A stretch of 64,000 bases of DNA from Cristatella mucedo (lineage: Eukaryota; Bryozoa; Phylactolaemata; Cristatellidae): assembly GCA_009760855.2 (NCBI GenBank), contig WPIO01000096.1:365001-429000 (forward strand), written 5' to 3'. Shown one piece after another: positions 36,361-48,713 of this stretch. The notes below the pieces were generated by a model that searched no databases, was not told the DNA's origin, and saw nothing but the letters and a program-made list of their open reading frames with translations. The stretch's first letter is position 1. Every line of letters starts with the position of its first letter. The position numbers and the translations under genes are program-made.

Positions 36361-38179
36361 TCCACTAAATCTCAGACTGGCTGCCCTCATCTCTCGGATG
36401 CTCGTCTCCCAACGATCGCAGCTAGCTTCGTCAATGAGCTCAAGCTGCTGGAATGCCATGCCACGGCCACCCTAACAACAGCCCTCCTATGTTCACAGCC
36501 CTTCGCTTAACATCCAAAGCAGCACCTAAAAAGGTTGTAAGAAGTAGTAATCTGCTTACATACCCCACGGACCCAGCCTTTTATTAACTTCAATTTAATT
36601 CAATTATTAAGCTATTATTTTAATTTGATTATTTTAATTTAATTCAGTTTAATGAGCACGAACTGCTAGACAGCCACGGACCCCGTTTGATCAACCCTTT
36701 CAAGCCCTTCATAAGCTAATAGCCAATACAAGGTGTATAAGCATGTATAATCCAAGGATTCAGTGTGAATGTGACATTGTCGCTGGCAAACGACAGACTA
36801 ATTAACCTGGCTAATTATAAGGGTACCGTGGATATGATTGCGAATCCCATGACCCCGAATCACTTCTGTGAATGATTTATAGTAAATGGAGAAAATCGAG
36901 CAAAAGAAGAACGAGAACGGACCACGTGTGGAAATCCAAATGTAAAGTGTGAGCTCTCTGAGGGCACTATATTTAATGCATCATTATTATTGTTATTAAT
37001 GGTGACTCGTCTTCAGAACGACACACGACAAGCTCGTGGCATGGATTGAACCTGGTAGTATGAGTATGCCTTAAACTACACCAGTGCCTTGTCTGCCAGA
37101 CCAGTCGTTCTCACCCGTTCAAGCACGACTTGTGTGCTCCATCGAATGCCGTCGATAGCTCAAGTAGTTAGCCAAGGTAACATCACTTCCTTCATCGCTG
37201 CTTCGGTTGCAGTCGGCTATACGGAGGACGGTTGCACGGAAGAGAGCCGCTTTAAGTCGATTTATGTCGCTTAAATGCCACCTGAAATTTTGCTAACAAT
37301 TTACTTTTCTCACTGTGCTCGACTAACTGCTCAGCGATGACAACCTTTTTAAAACCCTTTTAACGAAAAGGAAGAGGGGTGACAGGGCTAATATAGGACA
37401 TTTCCCCCCCCCCAAAGAACACTTCCCAATGCGTCGATGAATTTATTACTAAGAATACAGATATATTTATTACTAAGAATACAGAATATATCTCTATATA
37501 TTCAAATGAAGTTCACGCTCTATTGAAATAAAATCAACTCAGTATTATTGGACGCTTTGATAATCCCGTATGACATATTCACTAGTTGACCTTGCACTGA
37601 AGGTCCATTTGAGTGGTCTAATCGCAAAAAATATGCTTTGATGTTTTGCTCAATAAACTACTGAGAGGCCAATTAGATGAATCACGAAAAAAGACCAATG
37701 AAAAGGCACAATCACGATATTCCCTCACAACGTATATTAGTATATAAATATAGGTATATAAACCCTAAACCCTGTAACCAAGGGGAGAATATCCTAACCC
37801 AGGGGGGATGTCCGGGGGGGGGGGAAGTCCAGGTGGGTGAAATGTCTGTCCACAGACGGTTTGCAAGGACCTCAAAATCACCCAGGCTTTATTGACCTAC
37901 CAATGACCGATTCAAAAAACTCAGACCAACCTCTTTACACCAAGAAGAATTTACTTATGGCTAGTGTAAGTTTAATCGCCGTGAAGACCAGAGAAAGGAT
38001 GACACAGGCCTTATAACTGAGCATTCGAATAGCTTCTAATGCTAAGCATCAACTGTACTATTTGCTCTCAATTTACTTCTACAGCAAGCTCAAGTGTTTT
38101 GCAGCATTAATAACTCAGAAGCATGTTCGAATGCTCTTTGATATGTCATGCTGCAAACTATTTCAAAACCATATACCGA
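36361..38179. other. Stretch with one LINE tail, otherwise unrecognised
   Basis: 36935-37000 is a family A tail in + orientation (CAAATGTAAAGTGTGAGCTCTCTGAGGGC). 37040-37095 on the - strand looks weakly like a tRNA-derived head (GGTTCAATCC). No gene seen. Confidence 0.5.
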
Positions 38180-38275
38180 GTACAATAATTATTATAATAC
38201 ACTTGATATAAGCGCCATCAGAGAACTCAATCTCTCTAGGCCCTTCACATTTGCTGCCAAGGAAGAAATATCAAT
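38180..38275 (-). mobile_element. LINE family A, tail fragment
   Basis: ATTATTATAATACACTTGATATAAGCGCC, TCAGAGAACTCAATCTCTCTAGGCCC. Confidence 0.7.
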
Positions 38276-38539
38276 TCAGCCTTAGTCCGATACGATTCGT
38301 GCCTTTACTGCTCAGACAAACTGGCCGGCTCCTTTGATACTGGCGTGGCTGAACTGAAATTTTGCAAGTAGTCTGGAGACAGTTTAGTGCAGTTGATCCC
38401 CGGGCTCCTTGCCTTCCAAATATGCTTCTCCAGAACCATTTGAAAGTACTTTGTTGGTCTGCATCTCATAGCATCGCTTGAATGATAGCAGCACTAACAT
38501 TATATAGGGGTCAGATGACCTACCTTGTAACCCTGTTCA

Positions 38540-39105
38540 ATATGCTTACAGTATCCACACCTACTGGCTACCAGTCAAGCAATGGATTGACTTCAAGGTT
38601 TTGTCGTTCATTTTTAGGTTCATTCTATGGCTCCAGACTATCTTTCAGATATACTACCCCATCAGGCCAAGCATCGTACCACCTGCTTTTCGGAATCCAA
38701 TAGTCTAGAAATACCTCGTACAAACCTTAAATCCTTTGGAGACCGTGCATTTAGTTCGTATGCTCCCACAGCCTGGAACTTCCTCCCGACCTGCGTCAGA
38801 ACATCCCCTGACCTGACCACATTTAAAAGGAACTTAAAAACACCTATTTAGGACAGCATTTAGTGGGCCCCTGTGATTCGTCCTTGATGTGCTTATGCAT
38901 GCTGACACACCATGCTGCCACTAACCACATTTGCATGCTGACCTTGTGCATGTCACCCCTAACCATATTATTCATTTTGTTTGTTTTTCAAGTATGATTT
39001 TACTTACCATTCAATTGCATTTCACTTTGCAGCAAATGTAAAGCGCCTAGAGGGAGATTAAGTTCTCTGAGGGTGCTTTAACAAGTGAATTATTATTATT
39101 ATTAC
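38540..39105 (+). mobile_element. LINE family A, ORF C-terminus, 3' UTR and tail
   Basis: Codes on + for GFTSRFCRS-like text, then FGDRAFSSYAPTAWNFLPTC and DLTTFKRNLKT, followed by the 3' UTR (ATGCTGACCTTGTGCATGTCACC) and a complete ATT tail. Confidence 0.82.
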
Positions 39106-42100
39106 TTATTTCACGGTTTATGATACTATACATGCAGAGCAGTGCCAGAATGCATTTCGAAAGTAACCGACTTCGTTGACACAATCACGGCAGCACCACA
39201 CCGGCAATCCTGACGAATCACAGCAAGGATGACCAGGTAGTAAGCTGAAGCCGACGGCTGGAGCAGAGGTGCCCCGCCCACATCGGACCCTGCTCCCTCG
39301 GATCATGAAGCAGCTGCGGTACAGACTTTGTGGTGCCGGGGCAGCGACCGCAATCGACACTCCCCCACCCACCCACCCGCCCCCCCCCCCCCCGTCTTTC
39401 TTTGCATCGGCTGCTGCCTCGGCGCTGCTGCAGCTGCTGCCTCTCGGTGGCAGTGGCAGCAGCGCACTGCCACTCAAAACGAGCTCGAGCGGCCGCCAGA
39501 CTTTCGAAGATGGCACCGATGGCAGCCTCGCTCGAAGAAAAAAGCCAGGCATCGGCGGCGCGAGTCGGGGGGGGGGGCGCACACAGTCAGCTGGCTACAA
39601 GGCAACAATGGGTCTGTATTTAGACCGCTCACGGCAGGGCATACCTCGCGTGCAGCCAGCGAGCGGCTCTGCAGCCAGCCAGCCAGCCAGCCCACGATGA
39701 ACGCCGTGCGCCAGCCAGAGTGCCGTCTGCGGTTCGTCTGCTCGCACTCGAAGCGTTGTCGACCGCTAGGCTCAGCACGGAACATGGCTGGCAGCTCAGC
39801 GCTGCAGATACAACAATTAACATAATTATTACGACTAGCCACCTTTGCTCTCTGACTGTGTACGCCTCTCTCTCATTCTCATCTACAAAGCAGGCCCCCT
39901 GACTCTTGCGTGCACAGAGCTGGGTGCAGCAGGCGACCTTCACAACCAGCTCACCACTGCCAGTACAATACAGTGTAGGCTGCCGTCCTACGAAAAAGAG
40001 TGACACGCCACGTCACGTACGAACCAAATCAAGTCAGTTCTGCCGACGGTCACATGCAAGGCTTCACCGGACGGCCGGGCGAAAGATCAGCCGACGGCAC
40101 GATGGTTGCAAGCATAGCAGTACCACAGTCGTCCGAAGATGCCGTTAAAAGCAGTGTAGGCCGCTGCCGCCCCTGCTGCTGCTGTGCAAAAATGCGAGCC
40201 GCCGGTCGAAGGGCGACATTGAGCCCAGAGGCGCTGCCTTCGAGAGTAAGAGCAGCTGTCGCGAGCCACAGAGAACAGACAGGCCGCGTGCAAACCACCA
40301 ATCACGATGCAGGCTTCACGATCGGGAAGCAGGCACCTTCGGAACGACGTGACCGGCAGGTTCCGATCGGACGCCGAACTTGTCTCAAGTCGACTATGTG
40401 CGCGCCCGCCACACCAATCGGGCAGTGTGGTGCAGGCAGCGACGTCACGGCCCAAACCAAATGTCGTCCGAATGGTGGCCGGGGGCGGCGGCTGCAGCTG
40501 CGCACCGATAGCCAGTGAATCAGGCCAAGCAGAGGGACGCAGGCATGCATCGCATCGATGGCCAGCTGGCAGCAACGCTGGCCGCCTCCGGCTTTCGTCG
40601 GCTGATGCTGGCCCACTGCAGCGAATCACTCTCGCTCGAGCCCCAGCGCACCCGCGAAGCACGGAAGTGACGATGCAACGTGAGCAGCCGGCTGGCAGAG
40701 CGGTCGCGAGATGTCTCAGAGATGGCCAGAGTGCGCCTCCGGCAGGTGACAGGCAAGGCAGAAGAACGATTCGGACATCGTCGTCACAAGTAGGTCTGCA
40801 ACGAACGTAAAGCATAGACCAACGTGGACGTCAAGCGGCGGTCGCCTGAATGCGGCTTGGGCTCAGCTGGCGTGGCACTAACAGCACCATCCAATGAGGA
40901 AGGCGGTAGAGAAGAACAAGCCCAAGGAGCTGCTGGGGCTGCTGGTGGTGGTGGTGGTGGGGGGCAGCACCGAGGCAAACCCAGGGAGAGGACACTGCTC
41001 GAAGAGAAACTCGGGCAGGCTAACGGAGAGCAGCAGGCGGCGATTTTTTCAAAGGACTGGCGAACATGGTACGAAACGTGTGAGCACACACGAACTCGCC
41101 AAGATTTCTGCAGAGAGCTCGGCCTACTCTTCTCTGTCCAAGAACAGTCGAAGCGCAGCGGAGACATCGAGCGGCGCTTCGCGCCACAGCAGGCCGCATC
41201 GGGCTGCCGCGAGTCATCTGGCTGCCACTCCCAGTCGACGAGGCACATTGGCCTCGAACTCTAGACAGGCCGGGCCTGTGCGGAGGCAACAGCAAAGCGA
41301 GCGGCGGCCTACTGTCGAAGCCTACACAGCTAAACAGCGACGACACAGAGGGCATGGGGCATTTGCAGAGAGGTCAGGTGCAGAGGCACGATCGCATCAT
41401 CAGGGAACAATGCAGCAGTCTCCTCTCGCGCCGTGTTTCGGCAACAGCAAGGACAGGCAAGGAAGCACAGATCGCCTACTGCAACAAGAACGTGCAGTCA
41501 CGGATGACAGACTGTGGGGGGGGCTGCGCGATCCAAAAGGGAAGAGCAGTGAGCTAATGATTTCTCGGGACTGACTTGAGCTTTGCCAAAACTGGTTAAG
41601 CTATCGATCAAAGCCAAGATTGCTCGAGGATTTCTTTACCGATTAAACGAGCTGCAGGGCGGTCTGATCGACATCTGACCAACATGGATGATTGCCTGCT
41701 TCCGGACTCAAACACCTACGATCCGAGTCATGAAGTGCGAGCACCTACGCTAAGATCTGCCAACCTTGACCCTGAGACTTCGGCCACAGGACCTCGGCAC
41801 TAAGAACCGCTGGCTTGAGCCAGCTTCCCACCGCCTAAACACAAGCGTGTGCGCAGAGCAAAAAAGGCCACGAAGAGGCACGTCCGACGCACGCACCCGT
41901 GCGCAGACATGAATGGCGAGCGGGCGTGCCGGCGGCCCGGCCCAGCAACGGACGACCCACGTGGTGCTCGGGCTGAGCGAGCAACAGGAGAGGCAGCAAA
42001 TGAGAGATCAGGAGGACAGTAGCTGCCAATCGGCACAGTCAAGCAAGAGCTCGGCAGCCGAACTGCACAGCTGCAGCTCGACGAGCGAGCGAGCCTGCTA

Positions 42101-44082
42101 CGAGTGCACGCAAGCACGTGCAAACGCGAGTAGACGCGTGCCTACACGCACGCAAACACACGTGCGAGCACACACACACACACACACACACCACGGCCCG
42201 GAGCTCAAGCAAAGGCAGAGCGCCACACGGAAACCACATCGGCCGCACCGCCACGAGTTGGCAGGGCAGGGCAGGATAGCATGCAGTCAGCACACGAGCA
42301 GCTAGCGCCATAAGTGGCTGCTGCGCAACGGCGAGTGAGCAGCCTCGATGAAACTCGCCGCCTGTGGAGCATGGACATGCTGAGCGAGAGACATGCAAAC
42401 AGAGGAACGAGAGCGGCGACTGACGACGCCGATAACTAGGCCAGGCGTGGCCGTGCCCGTGCACGAGCGTGCGCTCTCAAACGAATGCACGGACGTGTGC
42501 ACAGGCGAAGCAGCAGAGAAAGTCGAATGCGAACGAAAGCGACCGACCGTTAGAGCGCCAGGAGAAACAGAGCGGAGCAGCACTCGCGCAGGCAGCACAC
42601 ATCGCAGCACGCGAGAGCCGTGAAGCGGTGTCGCTGAAAGCACAAAGATGGCGACGATTACCTTAATGCACAGGTCTCACGACAAGCACTTTCTGCAAAC
42701 GGAAGGACGCTATGCAGACTGTGCTCGCTCGCTCGCACGAACCAAAGGGCGGTGCAGGCAACGCGCCGCACCGGCGGCCCGTTGAAGACCCCGGCGCACG
42801 TGGGGCCACTCGCGGAGAGCTAGAGGACACGCTGCCGAGCCCAAGGCAGGCAAGCCGACAGCAGCTCGGGCGTGCCTGCACTGGCGCGAGACATCGCAGC
42901 GGTGGCGGGGGGGGGGCCGGGCCGCAGAGTAAGCTTGGTCAGCGGCTCGTCGGGCCCCATCCCCACAAGCCAGAGGGACGTGCGCGGTCGGTCGGTGCTC
43001 GGATGACGTTCCTGGGCGCAAACCCAGCGATCAGCCGGGCTTTCCGCCGGAAACCAAAGCGCTGGACATGCACGCCAGCGATCGTCGTTTGAACTCTCAA
43101 AAACATTACAACGGCGGGTGCAGCCACTACGTCTCAACGGGCGGTTTCGAGGGTGCAAGTACTGGTTGCGACTGGAGAGAATTCCTCCCGAGCCGCAGGC
43201 AGCATGCAAAGCTTACACGCAAGCACGCACACTGAGCAACACACGAACCATTGGCTGGCAGTGCACAGGCCGCGGTTTGGGTGGCAGCAAAGAACGATGT
43301 TGCCAGGGGCGGCTTGGGTAAGAACGGTGCATACGATGACGGCCATTCAAACTGATTTGCTCTCTCTTGCGAAGTGGAGGGGGAGCAGTCGAAGAGGCTA
43401 CGGGAAACGTGAAAGCGGCAAATGCGCGGGAGGAGGGGGAGGAGGCCTACGAAGTTGACAGCCTCGCAGTGGACGCTCGGCAGGCCAAGGACCGAGCAGC
43501 GAAAACGAGGCAACGCAATCCTCAAAATGAGGCCAAGCCTAGGAGTGCCAACGGTCTCCACGTGTACACTCTCTCGAACGTGGGAGCCGCTCGCCATCGA
43601 CTGCAGTGTGGTTTCTCAAATTTCGGGTCAAAATAATAAAGCAAAAAATAACAGCTCACTCATTCGACATCGTTCAAGCAAAGATACACTTTGATCGCAG
43701 ACCTGCACCTATGACACGCGAATCTACAATACCCAGGTCAGACTGCCATATAATTTTTCTTACAGACGGTAAACGTTGCCTGACAGTACCTTATATTGGT
43801 ATTATCTATCACCTGTCTCGCTGAAAACTTGCCTTATTGTCACTATCGTTTTCATTAGTATTAGCCATTATCGCCATGTTAATACTATTGTCAACACTAC
43901 CCAAAGCAGAAGCCCAAAGACTAAAGCGAGAGAAGACGGTCTGCATTCGCCTGCAGCGGCCGAGCCTACAGCGAATATGTGCACAGCCGATGCTGCCGCG
44001 GCTGTGCCAGGTTTTTGGGAAGCGCCCCCACCCCGCCACCGTGCTAGCAGTGGCGCCAAAGCAACAACGCTGGGCAACTCAC
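39106..44082. other. GC-rich region without defensible gene
   Basis: Many overlapping open frames on both strands (for example 40894-41574 + and 40087-40815 -) reflect high GC and few stops. None shows a family motif, and all are rich in Ser, Arg, Ala and Gln. The region may be 3' UTR or downstream intron of the PIP5K gene (- strand). Short C or G runs at 39379-39392, 39570 and 42906; CA repeat at 42170-42191. Confidence 0.45.
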
Positions 44083-44460
44083 GGCGCCATCGTCCACGTT
44101 ATCTACATCCGCGCTGCTCGACTCCAGCAGCGTCTCGGTGATGACTTGGGCAGGCAGCAGGCTGTCCGACAGTCGGATGGTCACGACCACCTGGTCTAGG
44201 CTGCGCACTTCTGACGAGCTGTGACTGTCGTCAGGGGTGTCATCGCTGGCCGACGTGGCCACTTCGGACGGCATGTCAACCGAGCGTGCCGACAGATCGG
44301 CACCGATGGTGGCCGCGGGCCGCTCACTGCCCGACGCGGCAGCCAATGCAGCAGCAGCAGTGCCGGCAGCTGGCTGAACCTCCACTGCCGGTTGCTCCGA
44401 GTACGGCGGAAGGTGGTCACCGCCGACAGGTGGTCCGGGTGAGGCTGCAGCAGCAGCAGC
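44083..44460 (-). CDS. Possible PIP5K C-terminal exon H
   Basis: Acceptor CGCCTTGTAG then 126 open codons, Ala-rich at first, later [20 protein letters not shown] and an acidic [14 protein letters not shown], ending at a consensus GTGAGT donor. Without splicing the frame stops at 44046-44044. The acidic, Ser-rich composition suits a kinase tail, and the strand fits, but no homology is certain. Confidence 0.4.
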
Positions 44461-47400
44461 CTACAAGGCGAGTAAAAGAGCTAGCTAGCTAAACACGAGC
44501 AAACGGACCAGCGTTCGGGCATTCAAGCCAGCACGTTCACACACCGCCAAAAACGTCTGCCAGTGCAGCTTCGGTGTACTGGGCAGGACAGAGTCACCTG
44601 CACAGCAAGCTCCAGCAGCAGCAGCTGCTACTGAAACTCACCACATTGATGGCTGCCGTGCGGTGGGTCGCGCGCCCTTCGGCCTCGACGGTGGGGCTCT
44701 CGCCGGTGCTTGCAGCAGCCGGTGCAGCAGCAGCACTCAGGACGGACCTAGGCGGCAACACGCCAAAGCGCAGCGTCGACAGCTGTCGGCATGCCAACGC
44801 CAGCACTGCACCCGACAAATGGTGCAGCCAGTGAGCTCATCAGCAGAGAAAAATGACAGACCCGCGGGGAACTGGGAGAAATTTACGATCCTGCACGTAC
44901 TAGCACGAGTAAAATGATTTGACAGCAAGAGCAACCCCTTTCCCACACCTCCAGCTGAGCTGCATTGTGCTGCCATCCCCCATCATGCCCTGGCCTGCTT
45001 TAACCAATTTAACACACCGAACAGTCCTGAAAGAAGCAGCAGGGGGTGGCAAGTCTAGCATACGACGGGTCACATGCGAACGACTCCAACTGGCAGCTTG
45101 ATCAAGCGCCGGACGAGAGTGGACCAGAGAGTTGGATGGCAGCAGAAAGCTGGACTGGGTGCAGCTGAGCATTGAAGGCAGCCGTCAAGCTCAATGGAAC
45201 AAGCAAGCCACGTGGGAACAAAAGAAAGGATGCTAGATCAGACCTTGGGAAATCCGGCTACGTCCGACGTCCTACCGACCATTACTGGCCGATTCATCAA
45301 AATCCTTGCAAGACCAGGCAACCAGTAAGTCTAAGGATGCCGGAACAGCAAACGAGCAGCCTCTGGAATCTCCCTGGGACACTGGTGAGGCTTGCCCTAC
45401 CGAGGAGCGCAGGCATCTTGGGCCTACACGGAGTGGAGGGCAAGCCAGCCAGGGAAGGTCAATCCCAAGCAGGGCTGCACGCTCCTCGCAGACCAGGGGC
45501 AACGACTGATCGGAGCTTTTGTAATTGGATCCGCCATCCGTTCAGCACTCCGATCGAGGAGTCGGCTGCGGTGTCCAGTGGCTGGGCTGGCTTCAGACGC
45601 CGATCTGAGAGGCACCGACAGGCAGGGGCAGCGGTTGGCAGCACAACTGAAGACTCCGACTATGAGGGCAGCACAGATCAACGGCAGTTTTCCACAGGAC
45701 ATGTCGCTCTTGCCTACTGTTGCTTCGGTCAACCTCTACTACAGGCAAGCAAATCGGGCTCAATGGGGTAACATCTTGCTAAAATTGAACTTTCAGTTGA
45801 TGCCACCTGTGCTCTGGGTGCTGTTTTTTGACCCAGCGGTTGTGGTGCTTGCCCCGACCGAGGTCAAGGTGAATGCATCCGAGGACCTAGGTCGTGGACT
45901 CGTGACCTGCCGCATATGTGAAGAGCCTGAATAGAGATCAAGTTTCCTTAGAGAGCTAAACAAATAAAATACATTTTTACACCGACGGCTGGCACTTCAA
46001 AGGCGAGATCAGAAACAGGCAAGCTAGAAATATGTCAACCCCGTAAAACTGGCCCAGGGACAGCTGCCACTCATGCTGCTCAGCTCCTTGCTTTGCAACA
46101 GTTTTTACCAGTGCCAGGGTGGGACGGCCAATGACATTTAAATGGCCTGATGAATGGCGACTGGCAGGCAGCCACTCCGAAAGACACTGCTAGCACTGCA
46201 GCTCTACAATGCCAGCTCAAGCCAACGTACCGACGACCGGGCGTTACCCCCGGGGGTAGAGAGCCCATCACCAAAGCTGAAGAGCGGTGATGGGCGTGCG
46301 CGAGCAGCTGCCGCCCCTTGCGCTGCTGATGGCGCTGCCTATACTGCTGCTGACGTCTTACACGTTGTGCTCGTGCTTCCGCTCGTATGCCTCCTGCGCC
46401 GGTGCTGCCGTCCGGCTCTCCGAGGCCGAGCTAGCAGCAGCTGCCTCGTAGGAGGCTCCTCCGGTGGTGGCAGCGACCGCCTGAAGCGGCTCGACCTCGC
46501 GGTGAGCTATCACCGCCGCCGCAATGAGATCCGGACGGCTGCTGGACAGTCCGCCTGCAATGGTTACAGCAGCCCCTTGCGTCAGCCAGCGGCTGCTGCT
46601 AGCACGTCGCTGAGCGCCAGGTGTAGCGCAACGGCTTGAAGGCAGGCAAACCCCCTTCCGGTTCGCATGTGCAAGGGACAACTATAAAACGTGGCGTCGC
46701 CTAGTGGTACAAGACAAATGAGGCGGCTGCACGTGCTCCGGCTTGACGAGCAGGCCGGATCTGGCTAGGCCGGAGCGGGCTTCCTGAAGCGCTGGCACGC
46801 GAGCTTCAGGTCTTCTCAGAATCGTCGCCGGGTCGTTGCCACGTGGGCTTTAAATCATGGACAGACGAACGGAGGGAGACCAGACCGATGGTCGGCCGGC
46901 GAAGCAACCCCGACGCATCACCGGACTGCTCAGCTCGACGAACGAAGAAGCAGTGGGATGAGGGTAGCTTCAGGCTGGGTTCGGCCGGTCAGTGCTCGAA
47001 GCAGATGGCTGCGCATGATTAGGTGGCCACCGTAGGTCCGGTCCAGGTCTGCCACGTCTGTCCACGTACCATGTCTGCCTGACTCGGCGGCGGCGCCCAG
47101 TGGTCGCGGTGCCGTATAGCCGGGTCCTGTCGCCAAAGACTCCGGTCCTGACTCGGTGAGCGATCGCTGACGAGCCAGCTTCTTTCGCGACGGCGATCGC
47201 TGGGCTGCGGAAGCGAGACACCCAGACAATTGTCACAGAATGCCGAGTGCCACCAGCAAAGAGCCAAAGCACTGCACGAACCAAGAGTGATGGCCCAGCA
47301 GTAGAAGAAGTGATTTTCGAGCAACAGCAAAATGGTCATACCACGGAATATCAGAGAAGCAGCGTGACCATCGGTGACCGAAACCAAACTGCGAACCTGT

Positions 47401-48645
47401 GCTCCAGCAGTTGCAGAACAAGTGCGTGATACGACTATAGAATGCGTGCTAATGCAAGCAGCTAGGAGAACACGCAGAGCTAGAGGAGCAATGCTAAAAA
47501 TACATAGCAAGGGAGATGGAAGGAAGAAGAGGGTGCAAGAGAGAGGAGGGAGAAGAAGCCACAGCAAGAGTGTACGAGATGGTTTGAGTGTACGAGATGT
47601 CGTGAGTGTACAAGATGGTTTGAGTGTACAAGATGGTTTGAATGTACGAGATGTCGTGAGTGTACGAGATGTCGTGAGTGTACGAGATGTCGTGAGTGTA
47701 CGAGATGTCGTGAGTGTACGAGATGTCGTGAGTGTACGAGATGTCGTGAGTGTACGAGATGGTGTGAGTGTACGAGATGGTGTGAGTGTACGAGATGGTG
47801 CGAGTGTACGAGATGGTGTGAGTGTACGAGATGGTGTTAGTGTACGAGATGTCGTGAGTGTACGAGATGTCGTGAGTGTACGAGATGTCTTGAGTGTACA
47901 AGGTGTCGTGAGTGTACAAGATTACGTGAGTGTACAAGATGATATGAGTGTATGAGAGAAAAGAAGAAGATACGCCCACAAGGGAAAGACAGGCGAGACA
48001 TCAAGAGGGAGAGAGACAGATGCGATAGAGACAGACAAACAGAAGTGAATCAGGGGCAGAAATAAAGGCCGAAACACAGACAGGAAGTCAAAAAAGGAAA
48101 GAAATACAGAGAGCCAGGCACGGTCTAGTGATGTGCACCCACCGCCAGAAAGCTGGTGAAACGTGCCAAAACTCACACATACGGTCACAAATGATTGAGC
48201 AAGTCAGAGTCAGTCACACAGCCGAGGGATCTCTGACCTGCCTATCGCATGGCAGGGTCAAGGGCTTGTCGAGGCAAAGTCACCACGGGGGGGGGGGGTT
48301 GCGCCCCCCTCTTAAACGACGCCATGTTAAGCTGCCATGGCTGCCGTAGCCACTACATACACAAATGAATGGAATCAGAGGCACCTGATTGCAGGAACGG
48401 GCAGTTGGTGAGTAAGGCAGTGTCATATGCCAGAGAAAACTCCGCTCTGGTCAACCACAGACAAACTGCACACTCGCTAATGCAGCAGCTAAAAGTCTGG
48501 AGCTACTGAAACAAGAAAAACTTATAGAAAATGTCGAGAGAGTAGAGAGAGAGAGAGAGAGATCAAGATATGGGGAGAAAGGAAAGAGAAAGGAGAGAGA
48601 GAGAGACAAACAGGCAGACAGACATAAAGACAGACAGAGAAAGAG

Positions 48646-48713
<68 letters not shown>

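Noticed and set aside
37037-37095. tRNA gene on the - strand
   Set aside because: GGTTCAATCC is B-box-like, but the segment is too short for a cloverleaf and lacks stems.
40894-41574. 226-aa basic protein
   Set aside because: Low-stop GC-rich DNA with overlapping frames on both strands; no domain, no splice support.
47374-47979. Repeat proteins SVRDVV (+) and SYTHDI (-)
   Set aside because: Both strands are open over an 18-bp minisatellite inside a PIP5K intron.
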